Positions 43,614-51,305 of a DNA stretch of 58,017 bases are shown piece after piece. The stretch covers positions 1 to 58,017 of the forward strand of contig NZ_BJND01000058.1 in assembly GCF_006539505.1 (NCBI RefSeq), read 5' to 3'. Under the pieces are notes generated by a model. It was given only the letters and a program-made list of their open reading frames with translations, had not been told where the DNA came from and made no database searches. Origin of the DNA: Streptomyces spinoverrucosus (lineage in GTDB: Bacteria; Actinomycetota; Actinomycetes; Streptomycetales; Streptomycetaceae). Position numbers and translations under genes: made by a program. The stretch's first letter is position 1. Each line of letters starts with the position of its first letter.

Positions 43614-43646
43614 AGGCCGGGGACCATGCTTGGACGGTCCCGGCCT
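43614..43646. terminator. Hairpin between convergent AI-2E and RidA genes
   Basis: AGGCCGGGGACC at 43614-43625 pairs with GGTCCCGGCCT at 43636-43646 with one bulged G and a ten-base loop, between the two stops. Confidence 0.7.
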
Positions 43647-43725
43647 CCTCGGGGAACGACCGGGGCGGCATCCGCGAGAGCAGTCGGCGGCCGTCGGCCC
43701 CGCTTCCGACGCCCGGTGGGGAGGT

Positions 43726-44151
43726 CTACTCGGTCGCGTGGTCGGCGGGCCGCACGGCCACCGCGTCGATCTCGAAGAGCATCCCGGGCAGTGCAAGCGC
43801 CGCCACCCCGCTCAGCGTCTGTGCGGGCAGCCGCTCACCGAACGCCGCGTGGAGCGCCTTGCCGAGGATCTCCAGCTTGGCCAGGTCGTGGTCGACGATG
43901 TACGAGCCGAGCCGGACCACGTGCTCGAAGCCGAGCCCGACGCCTTCCAGGGCGCGTCGCAGGTTGGTCAGCGAGAGCTCGACCTGTGCGGCGAAGTCCC
44001 CTGGCACCGGGGCGCCGGTTTCGGAGTCGGAGGCGTACTGGCCCGCGATGAAGACGAGTTCGCCGGGGGCGGAGACAGCGTGGCTGTAGCCGAACGGGGT
44101 GGGGTCGTGCAGCGTGGCCGGATTGGTGATGGTGCGCTGGTCGTTGGTCAC
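43726..44151 (-). CDS. RidA family protein
   Basis: 141 residues from the GTG about ten bases after AAAGGAA. The sequence has YSHAVSAPGELVFIAGQYASD, QVELSLTNLRRALEGVGLGFEHVV and LPAQTLSGVAALALPGMLFEIDAVAV, the RidA/YjgF trimer pattern. RidA proteins hydrolyse reactive enamine/imine intermediates. The usual Arg of the active site (in the IEVxAVA-R region) is displaced, with an AVAVRP ending. Single gene. Confidence 0.9.
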   Translation of the reverse strand: MTNDQRTITNPATLHDPTPFGYSHAVSAPGELVFIAGQYASDSETGAPVPGDFAAQVELSLTNLRRALEGVGLGFEHVVRLGSYIVDHDLAKLEILGKALHAAFGERLPAQTLSGVAALALPGMLFEIDAVAVRPADHATE

Positions 44152-44350
44152 TGCGCGGTGTTCCTTTCCAGTGAGAGCCCCTGATTTTCGGGCGGCGGGG
44201 CGCTCGGGGCGAACGCCGACCGCAGGCCGCCGACACCACCACCATCGCCATCCCCACCACCCCCACCACTGCCAACACGCCGCGTCCGCCTGCCCATTCC
44301 GCAACCGAACAACGGCACCCCAGTGGCCGCCACACCGCCTGCACGTCGGG

Positions 44351-45301
44351 TCACTGCGGAATCGGCAGGCGCAGGGCCGGCGGTGGAGGTGTGCCCTCCG
44401 CGAGATAGGCCGTCAGCGCGGTGCCCGTCTCCCTGGTGAGCGGGCCGCTGTTGCCCATGCCCAGTTGCTGGGCGAGATCACGGCAGTGCAGCCGGGTGGC
44501 GGCCTCGACCAGCGTGGCGTACGCGTCGGTCGCGGCGCGGAACCGCACCCAGCCCGTGGCCGCCACCACGAGGGGGATGAGCGCGCCGGGCCACCACACG
44601 GCGGCGACGCAGACGTACAGCAGGCCCCACCCGGTCAGCGTGGCGGCCCGGGTCATCGTTTCCCGTACGGCGGTGACCTCGGCCCGGGTGGTGTCGGGGA
44701 CGTGCAGCCACAGATGCGGCCAGACGACGGTGACGTCGACGCCGAGGTCGTCGCGCAGTCGGGACTCCACGCCGCGCAGCCGGTCACCGGTCCAGGTGGG
44801 ACGGTCGGGCCGGTCGTCGGCGACCCGGTGGAGCCGGTGGCGGGCGACGGCCACCTGGAGTGCGGCCGTGTCGGGATCGGCGCCGTCCAGGTGCTGTGCT
44901 GCCCTGGCCCGTCCGACCCGGTCGCGCCACCGGTCGTAGCGGCTGCGGCGGCGCGCGATCCGCCGTCGTACGAGCCGGTGTGTGGGCGTGGGCCAGCCCG
45001 GCCAGTCGGCGGCCAGCCAGAGGCGTTCCAGGAGGGAGCCCAGCGCCTGTACGACCACACCACAGGCAGCGGCGGCGAGCAGGAAGGCCAGGAGCAGGAC
45101 GAGCAGGTGCGCGGTGGAGCCGGTCAGGGTGCCGGTCGCGCGGTCGAGCCGGCCGGGCAGGGCGGCGATGTCGTACCAGTCGCCGTGTCCGAGGCGTGCT
45201 CCGGCGAGCAGCACGGCCAGGAAGAGGGCGCCGGGCAGCACCAGGAGGGACAACCAGCGTTCGGCGAGCCGTTTGCCGAGTTCGGCCAGCAGTCCGTTCA
45301 C
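44351..45301 (-). CDS. Membrane protein next to TPR-CHAT gene, unknown function
   Basis: 316 residues with four predicted membrane segments: WLSLLVLPGALFLAVLLAGA, AHLLVLLLAFLLAAAACGVVV, GWGLLYVCVAAVWW and GALIPLVVAATGW, separated by a large Arg-rich cytosolic region (about residues 105-215) that has RRRIARRRSRYDRWRDRVGR. No catalytic motif. It starts four bases after the zinc-ribbon gene stop, so the two are one unit, divergent from the TPR-CHAT gene. It may anchor or sense for that system; inference. Confidence 0.78.
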   Translation of the reverse strand: MNGLLAELGKRLAERWLSLLVLPGALFLAVLLAGARLGHGDWYDIAALPGRLDRATGTLTGSTAHLLVLLLAFLLAAAACGVVVQALGSLLERLWLAADWPGWPTPTHRLVRRRIARRRSRYDRWRDRVGRARAAQHLDGADPDTAALQVAVARHRLHRVADDRPDRPTWTGDRLRGVESRLRDDLGVDVTVVWPHLWLHVPDTTRAEVTAVRETMTRAATLTGWGLLYVCVAAVWWPGALIPLVVAATGWVRFRAATDAYATLVEAATRLHCRDLAQQLGMGNSGPLTRETGTALTAYLAEGTPPPPALRLPIPQ

Positions 45302-45305
45302 CGGG

Positions 45306-45707
45306 TCACACGCTCTTCAGCAGCAGGGGCGTGCCGTCGAGGTCGCAGGTGGGCGGTCCGTCCGGTGCCGTCTCCGGCCAGTGGTACCGGGAGCAGCGGC
45401 GATGGGGACAGAGATACAACTTCATCGGCCGGTCGGCGGCGCCGAAACCCGCGAGTTGGGCGCCCGTGCCGCGCGTGCGTCCGTACAGGCCGCGTGGGTC
45501 GCCGTCGGCCTGGATGTGCTCGTGCAGCCCGCGCACCGCGTCGTCGATGTCCCCGTCGTCCCGTACGGCCGCCAGCAGCCGGTCCACGGGACCGTCGTCC
45601 CGGCTCGCCCCTCGGCGCAACTCGTCGCGGATGTCGTCCAGGTGGGTGAAGAAGTGGGCCAGGGCCTCGGCCGTGCGCCTGGCCTGCCAGGCGGGTCGGT
45701 CGGTCAT
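45306..45707 (-). CDS. Small protein with C-terminal zinc-ribbon, CHAT-linked
   Basis: 133 residues from the ATG of MTDRPAWQARRTAE; upstream in-frame sequence is Arg/Pro-rich and not conserved-looking. The N-terminal part is helical (RTAEALAHFFTHLDDIRDEL). The C-terminus has LCPHRRCSRYHWPE and PTCDLDG, Cys pairs that suit a zinc ribbon of the type found in CHAT-associated proteins. It is co-transcribed with the membrane protein and shares a 138-base divergent promoter region with the TPR-CHAT gene. Confidence 0.75.
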   Translation of the reverse strand: MTDRPAWQARRTAEALAHFFTHLDDIRDELRRGASRDDGPVDRLLAAVRDDGDIDDAVRGLHEHIQADGDPRGLYGRTRGTGAQLAGFGAADRPMKLYLCPHRRCSRYHWPETAPDGPPTCDLDGTPLLLKSV

Positions 45708-45845
45708 GCGTCTCTCCGTTGGGGCGGTGCGACCTGCTCGTGGGGGCGCGATGTGTGGTGGTCGGCGGAACCGCACAGTGACGAGATCGGGGACGATCTG
45801 TCAACTCCGGCCGCCTCTCGGGCTTTTGGGCTACTGTCGCGCGCG

Positions 45846-48800
45846 ATGAACAGCGAACCGCGGCCGCCCGCCCGTGACGGGGTCCTGGCCGCCGTACGGA
45901 TGCGGTTACGGCAGGTGAAGTCGAGTGGGGATGCCGCCCTCGTGCAGTCGGCGCAGGCGCACGCCGAAGCGGGGGCACTGCGAGCGCTCCTTGCCGAGAA
46001 CCCCGAGGACGTCGAGGCCGCGTACCGGCTCGGCTGGCTGGCGTTCCTGCAGGAGATGGCGCAGCCCTGGGACGACGACCGCACCCCTGCCGCGCTCGCC
46101 GCCGTGGTGGACCTGCTCGCCCCGTGCCTTGTCGCGGGCATCGGCGACCTGCCGCGAGACCTGGTGCGGTACATCGCCAACGCCGCCGAAGACGTGGTCG
46201 TTCCCCGGCTGAAGCAGATCCTCGTCTCCTCCGATCCGGTCCTCCTCGACACGGTCATCGAGGAGTGCGAGTACCTTCTCAACGCGACTCCCTCCGACCA
46301 TCCCGGGCTGGCGCAGCGGCTCGCCAACCAGGGGATCGCCCTGGAGACGCGCTTCGAACGCCGTGCGACGCACGAGGACCTGGCTGCCGCGATCGACGCC
46401 TACCGCGCGGCCGTCGAGGCGACCGCTCCGGACGACTCCGATCTGGTGCTCCGGCTGAACGGGCTGGCGGGCGCCCTGCGCAGCCGGTACGAGCACTACG
46501 GCGACCTGCCGGATCTGGACGAGGCGATCGCGGCCATGCGCAGGGCGGTGGCCTGCGTTCCCCCGGGCGATCGCCGTCGCCCGATGGCGCTGTCCAACCT
46601 GGGCATGGCGCTGAGGTACCGGTTCCAGCGGGGCGCGGATCCCGCCGATCTGGACGACGCGATCACGGTGGGCCGGCAGGCGGTGGAGGCCAGTGCCCCG
46701 GACGACCCCCGGCGGATGTACCGCCTGAACAACCTCGCCGACACGCTCATGGGCCGGTTCATCCGGTTCCGGGGCATGGCGGATCTGGACACGGCCGTCA
46801 CGGCGCTGCGCGAAGCGCTCGACGCCATTGGCCCGGACCACCCCGAACGCTGGTCGGTGCAGACGACCCTGGGTTACGCCCTGACCCTCCGGGTGCACCG
46901 GACCAGGGACCTGGGGGACTCCGACGCCGCGGTCGCCGCGCAGCGGGCCGCCGCCCGGCTCGTCCCGGCCGACCACACCCACCGCTGGCGCGTGCTGCTC
47001 CAGCTCGGCATCGCCCTGCACGTCCGGCTCCTGTACGGCGTCCTGGCCGGTGAACCGGACCGGGACTGGGACCCGGTGATCTCCGCGTTCCGCGCGGCGG
47101 TCGACGCCGTTCCGGACGGCCACATCGAGCGGACGACCTGTCTGTCCCACCTGGCGGGGGCGCTCGCCAACCGGGCCCGCACCTCGGGCGCCGCGCCGGC
47201 GGACCTGGACGAGGCCGTCGCCGTGGCCCGTTCGTCGGTGGCGGCCACCTCCCCAGGGCACTCGGAACTGGGGAACCGGCTCCTCACCCTGGGCGAGGCG
47301 CTGCGGACCAGGTTCCGGCAGACCGGAGACCCGGCGGACCGTGAGGAGGCCGTCGCCGCGTACGGGCGGGCCGCCGCCGAGGAGACGGCGCCGCCCTCCA
47401 CTCGTGTGACGGGCGCCCGGCACGGCTCCCGGCTGCTGGCCGATGCTGCGGACGTACGGGCCGGGGATCTGCTGCGGACCGCCGTCGAGTTGCTGCCCTC
47501 GGTCGCCCCGCGCCACCTGGAGCGCCACGACCAGCAGTACACACTCGGTGAGTTCGCGGGGCTGGCCGCGGACGCCGCCCAGTGGACCCTGGCCCGCCGC
47601 GGCGACCCGAACCGGGCGCTGCGCGCGCTCCAGCTGCTGGAGACGGGCCGCGGGGTGCTGCTCAGCCAGGCCCTCGACACGCGCAGCGACCTCACCGAAC
47701 TGCGTGCGAGGCACCCCGAACTAGCGGCCCGTTTCGTCGCGTTGCGTGAGGCACTCGACGTACCGTCGCAGGATTCCGTGCTCCTTCCGTTCGCCGGGGA
47801 CACGGGCGTTGCGGATGGGCGGGTCCACCGGCCGCGCGACACGACGGCGCGTGACTTCGCGGCCGTACTCGACGAGATCCGCTCCCTCGGCGACGGATTC
47901 GAGTCCTTCGGGCTGCCGCCCTCCGCCCCGGAACTGCTGCGCGGAGCGGAGCACGGGCCGGTCGTCGTGGTCAACGTCAGCGGCTACGGCAGCAGCGCGC
48001 TGCTGATCACCAGGGACGGGGTGAGCGCCATGGCACTCCCCCGGCTGCGCATCGACGATCTGCACTGGGCCGTGGACACCTTCCAGCAGGCGCTGCGGGA
48101 GGCCACCACGGACCCGGACGGCGACCGGCGCCGGGAGGCACAGAAGAAGCTGAGCGGGCTCCTCGAATGGCTGTGGGACGTGGTCGCGGAACCCGTGCTG
48201 CTGCGGCTGGGATACGACCGGGAGCCCCCTGCCGGAGCGGACTGGTCCCGGGTGTGGTGGGTGCCGGGCGGATTGCTGAGCCTGCTCCCGCTGCACGCGG
48301 CCGGATACCACGGCACCCGCACGGAGCCCGACCCGCTGCGGCGATCCGTCGTCGACCGGGTTGTCTCGTCGTACGCGCCGACGGTACGGGCCCTGCGCCA
48401 CGCCCAGCAGCGAGACGGCGCCCCAACCGCCCCGGCGCAGGCCGACCGTGCCCTGATCGTCGCGATGCCGGCCACGCCCGGACTCCCGGAACAGGACCTC
48501 GCCCACGTGGAGATGGAGCGCGAGATGCTCCTCGACCGGCTGCCCCGGCACGTCCTGCTGGAACCCGGCGGCCCCGATGCCCTCACGCCCACCCGCGATC
48601 ACGTCCTGGCCAACCTGCCCGGCTGCCACGTCGCCCACTTCGCCTGCCACGGGGAGACCGATCCGGCGGACCCCTCCAGGAGCCGGCTGCTGCTGGCCGA
48701 CCACGCCACCGCGCCGCTCACCGTCGCAAGCCTCACGCCGCTGAGTCTGGACGAGGTCCGGCTCGCCTTCCTTTCGGCGTGCCGCACGGCCGCCGTCGAC

Positions 48801-49067
48801 GCCGAGCAGTTGGTGGACGAGGCGATCCATCTCGGGTCCGCCTTCCAGCTGGCGGGGTTCCCGCATGTCATCGGCACGCTGTGGGAGACCGCGGACGACA
48901 CGTCCGTCGAGATCGCCGACGCCTTCTACGCGGGTCTGCGCACCGCACAGGGCACGCTCGCCTTCGAACAGTGCGCGCACGCCCTGCACACGGCGGTACG
49001 CACCCTGCGCGAGCGGACCCGCCTCTCCCCCTCCCTGTGGGCCGCTCACCTGCACGTGGGCGCGTGA
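45846..49067 (+). CDS. TPR-CHAT protein (caspase-like protease with TPR array)
   Basis: 1073 residues from an ATG at the start of MNSEPRPPARDGV. Residues 80-640 are TPR-like units repeating about every 50 residues, most with the pattern L-x-x-A-(L/G)-R-x-R-(F/Y) and D-L-D-x-A-I. Residues 760-1073 form a CHAT domain with the catalytic His in HFACHGETDPAD and Cys in LAFLSACRTAAV, then LAGFPHVIGTLWETAD. CHAT proteases cut partner proteins in bacterial immunity and signalling. No membrane segment. The array is the likely sensor or regulator region. The neighbours (zinc ribbon, membrane protein, FHA, kinases) point to a conflict-type island. Confidence 0.92.
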   Translation: MNSEPRPPARDGVLAAVRMRLRQVKSSGDAALVQSAQAHAEAGALRALLAENPEDVEAAYRLGWLAFLQEMAQPWDDDRTPAALAAVVDLLAPCLVAGIGDLPRDLVRYIANAAEDVVVPRLKQILVSSDPVLLDTVIEECEYLLNATPSDHPGLAQRLANQGIALETRFERRATHEDLAAAIDAYRAAVEATAPDDSDLVLRLNGLAGALRSRYEHYGDLPDLDEAIAAMRRAVACVPPGDRRRPMALSNLGMALRYRFQRGADPADLDDAITVGRQAVEASAPDDPRRMYRLNNLADTLMGRFIRFRGMADLDTAVTALREALDAIGPDHPERWSVQTTLGYALTLRVHRTRDLGDSDAAVAAQRAAARLVPADHTHRWRVLLQLGIALHVRLLYGVLAGEPDRDWDPVISAFRAAVDAVPDGHIERTTCLSHLAGALANRARTSGAAPADLDEAVAVARSSVAATSPGHSELGNRLLTLGEALRTRFRQTGDPADREEAVAAYGRAAAEETAPPSTRVTGARHGSRLLADAADVRAGDLLRTAVELLPSVAPRHLERHDQQYTLGEFAGLAADAAQWTLARRGDPNRALRALQLLETGRGVLLSQALDTRSDLTELRARHPELAARFVALREALDVPSQDSVLLPFAGDTGVADGRVHRPRDTTARDFAAVLDEIRSLGDGFESFGLPPSAPELLRGAEHGPVVVVNVSGYGSSALLITRDGVSAMALPRLRIDDLHWAVDTFQQALREATTDPDGDRRREAQKKLSGLLEWLWDVVAEPVLLRLGYDREPPAGADWSRVWWVPGGLLSLLPLHAAGYHGTRTEPDPLRRSVVDRVVSSYAPTVRALRHAQQRDGAPTAPAQADRALIVAMPATPGLPEQDLAHVEMEREMLLDRLPRHVLLEPGGPDALTPTRDHVLANLPGCHVAHFACHGETDPADPSRSRLLLADHATAPLTVASLTPLSLDEVRLAFLSACRTAAVDAEQLVDEAIHLGSAFQLAGFPHVIGTLWETADDTSVEIADAFYAGLRTAQGTLAFEQCAHALHTAVRTLRERTRLSPSLWAAHLHVGA

Positions 49068-49131
49068 ACCGGCCCAGCGTTCACCTCGCGCAACGGCTCC
49101 ATCGCCGTTCTCGCTGGGCACCTTCCAGCGG

Positions 49132-49926
49132 TCACTCCTCCAGCTTGCGCAGGTCCGACTTGGTGATCGTCGTGGTGACCAGGAGGTCGGTGATGAGGTT
49201 GTGGTTGAGCGCGTTGCCGACGGGCTGCGGTACCTCTTCCTCCAGCAGCCCGGGGACGCCGTCCTCCTTGCTGAGCCGCTTGCGCACGTTCGCGACGATG
49301 TGGGCGGCCCGCTTCGCGCTCCACCGCTCCGCCGGTCGCAGCTCGCCCAGTTCGAAGGCGACCTGCGCCCAGGTCAGGGGCTGCGGCTGTGGGTCGTTGC
49401 GAAGGTAGCGCTGGGCGAGGCAGACGAGCACCAGCCTCTCCTCGGGGCTGAGGCCTCTGCGCCCCTGTTCATACGTCTTGTCCCCGCAGGCCTCGACGCC
49501 GTTCCCCGGGCCGGACGACGGCGCCGGCGCGGCGATGCGGACCTCCAGGAGGTGCTCCTGCCGGGGCGAGACGACGAACAACGGGGTGTATCCGGTGGGC
49601 AGTTGAGCTCGATCACCGCGGAGTACGAGGCGGGAGCCGGGGAAACGGATGGGCAGCTTGCCGGTGTTGTGCAGCACCCAGCGCGAGGAGTCGCGGATGA
49701 TCATTCCCTGGCGTCGGCTGACGCAGGTGTCGCCCGCTCCGACACAGACGTGGACGTCGGGCTCGTTGCGCCCGAACAGCAGCAGGAAATCCGCGTCCGG
49801 CGCCACGCTCATACCGCCGTTCGCGCCCAGCACGAAGAGTGTGCCCGGCAGGGCGGGCGGCACGGTGCGGCTGAGGCTGCCGATGTCCTTCGGCAGCAGG
49901 CTGACCTTGCTCACGCGACTCGCCAT
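49132..49926 (-). CDS. FHA-domain protein with C-terminal winged-helix region
   Basis: 264 residues from the ATG after GGGGGGA. Residues 40-120 form an FHA fold (FLLLFGRNEPDVHVCVG, CVSRRQGMIIRD, NTGKLPIRFPG), which binds phospho-Thr peptides. The C-terminal 110 residues (LSPEERLVLVCLAQRYL, SAKRAAHIVANVRKRLS) resemble a winged helix-turn-helix seen in FHA proteins linked to Ser/Thr kinases. It starts 35 bases after the stop of the first kinase, so it is probably its phospho-dependent partner. It is convergent with the TPR-CHAT gene, separated by 64 bases. Confidence 0.86.
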   Translation of the reverse strand: MASRVSKVSLLPKDIGSLSRTVPPALPGTLFVLGANGGMSVAPDADFLLLFGRNEPDVHVCVGAGDTCVSRRQGMIIRDSSRWVLHNTGKLPIRFPGSRLVLRGDRAQLPTGYTPLFVVSPRQEHLLEVRIAAPAPSSGPGNGVEACGDKTYEQGRRGLSPEERLVLVCLAQRYLRNDPQPQPLTWAQVAFELGELRPAERWSAKRAAHIVANVRKRLSKEDGVPGLLEEEVPQPVGNALNHNLITDLLVTTTITKSDLRKLEE

Positions 49927-49961
49927 GGTGTCCCCCCTCTTCGCAGGCATTGGTCGTGAGG

Positions 49962-51305
49962 TTAGACGTCGGATCCGGGGAGGGGTCCCGAAATGGCGCT
50001 GGCGCCGCTCATGTCCACGTCGTACGGGTAGAGGTCGGGAAAGCCGAGGACGCGGTCGAGCGGGTGGCGTGCGTCGGTGATCTGGGTACCGTCCCGGAAC
50101 ACGCGGACCCTGACCCTGCCCGACGGGAAGGTGAAGCGCAGCCGCCACTCGACGCTGCCCGGCACGCTCGGCACCTCGACGGTCCGCCGCCACGTCAGCG
50201 GGACGTTGCTCAGCGTGGTGGGGCGGCCGTTGACCCAGTAGGTGAACGCGGTGAGCGGGCCGTCGCCGGTGATGACGAACTCCAGCTTGATGGGCTTCGG
50301 CGAGGGGGAACCGGTCGACGGAGAAGCCGCGGGCGTCGCGTTCGGGGACTTCCCGGGGTTCTTCGCCTCGTCCGTGGTCCCGCTGTCGGCGCCGGTGAGT
50401 ACGGCCGCCGTCCCGCCTCCTGCCGCGGCCAGGACAACGGCGCCCCCGATCAGCAGCGAGCGTCGGCTGGGCGGCGTGGACGCGGGTGTCGGCGGGTTGG
50501 CGGCGGCGCTCGCCTGCTGGTCGATCGCCGCCATCACCGGCGTCGGCAGCCAGGTCGTGTCCGTCGCCTCCGGATGCCCCGTCATCGAGGCGAGCCGCGT
50601 GGTCAGTTCGGCGGCGGTCGGGCGGTCGGCGGGGTCGGGCCGCCGGCAGTCGGCGATGAGCGCGGTCAGGGCCTCGTCGGTGGCGACAGGGCCCGCGTCC
50701 TGCTCGCCGCCGGCGCAGGCGAGCGTGGCGCCGAGCGAGTAGACGTCGCTGGGCGGTCCGGCGGAACCGGCCATCTGTTCCGGGGACATGAAGCCGCGGG
50801 AGCCCGAAGGGAGCGTGGAGCGGGTACGGGCGGCGATGCCGAAGTCGATCAGGCGTGGGCCGTCGGCGGTCAGCAGTACGTTCGCCGGTTTGACGTCCAG
50901 GTGGACGATCCCGGTGCGGTGGATCGCGGCGAGTGCCTCGGCGAGACCGGCGGCCAGCCGCCGCACGGAGGGAGCGGGCAGCGGGCCGTATCGCTCCACC
51001 GCGTCGCGCAGTGTCACCGAGGGCAGGAACTCGGTCGCCATCCAGGGGCGTTCGGCGTCGGGATCGGCGTCGAGGACGGGCGGGCTGTACACGCCGCCGA
51101 CCGCCGTGGCCGCCTCCACCTCGCGCCGGAACCGGGCCCGGATCTCCGGTTCGCGGGCGAAGTCGGCGCGCAGCACCTTCACCGCCACCGCCCGGCCGCC
51201 CCCGGACCGGCCCAGGTACACGGTGGCCATGCCGCCCGTGCCGATGCGCGCCAGGAGCCGGTAGCGCCCGATGCCTCGGGGGTCGCCCCGGTCAAGCCGT
51301 TGCAC
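49962..51305 (-). CDS. Membrane Ser/Thr protein kinase, non-RD type
   Basis: 447 residues. The N-terminal kinase has IGTGGMATVYLG (P-loop), VAVKVLRADF (Lys), IHRTGIVHLDVKPANVLL (catalytic Asp; the usual HRD Arg is Leu), LIDFGIAARTRS (DFG), FMSPEQMAGS and DVYSLG. A single membrane helix (LLIGGAVVLAAAGGG) follows near residue 285. A Ser/Pro-rich linker and an extracellular MmpS-like module (LEFVITGDGPLTAFTYWVN, VEWRLRFTFPSGRVRV) complete it. The start overlaps the upstream kinase gene by 14 bases. It is probably a sensor kinase that phosphorylates FHA or CHAT partners; inferred. Confidence 0.92.
   Translation of the reverse strand: MQRLDRGDPRGIGRYRLLARIGTGGMATVYLGRSGGGRAVAVKVLRADFAREPEIRARFRREVEAATAVGGVYSPPVLDADPDAERPWMATEFLPSVTLRDAVERYGPLPAPSVRRLAAGLAEALAAIHRTGIVHLDVKPANVLLTADGPRLIDFGIAARTRSTLPSGSRGFMSPEQMAGSAGPPSDVYSLGATLACAGGEQDAGPVATDEALTALIADCRRPDPADRPTAAELTTRLASMTGHPEATDTTWLPTPVMAAIDQQASAAANPPTPASTPPSRRSLLIGGAVVLAAAGGGTAAVLTGADSGTTDEAKNPGKSPNATPAASPSTGSPSPKPIKLEFVITGDGPLTAFTYWVNGRPTTLSNVPLTWRRTVEVPSVPGSVEWRLRFTFPSGRVRVRVFRDGTQITDARHPLDRVLGFPDLYPYDVDMSGASAISGPLPGSDV

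Noticed and set aside
44220..44300. CACCACCACC-like runs resembling a repeat or CRISPR
   Set aside because: It is low-complexity CCA/CAC sequence without regular spacing or unique spacers. No CRISPR array is present in the window.
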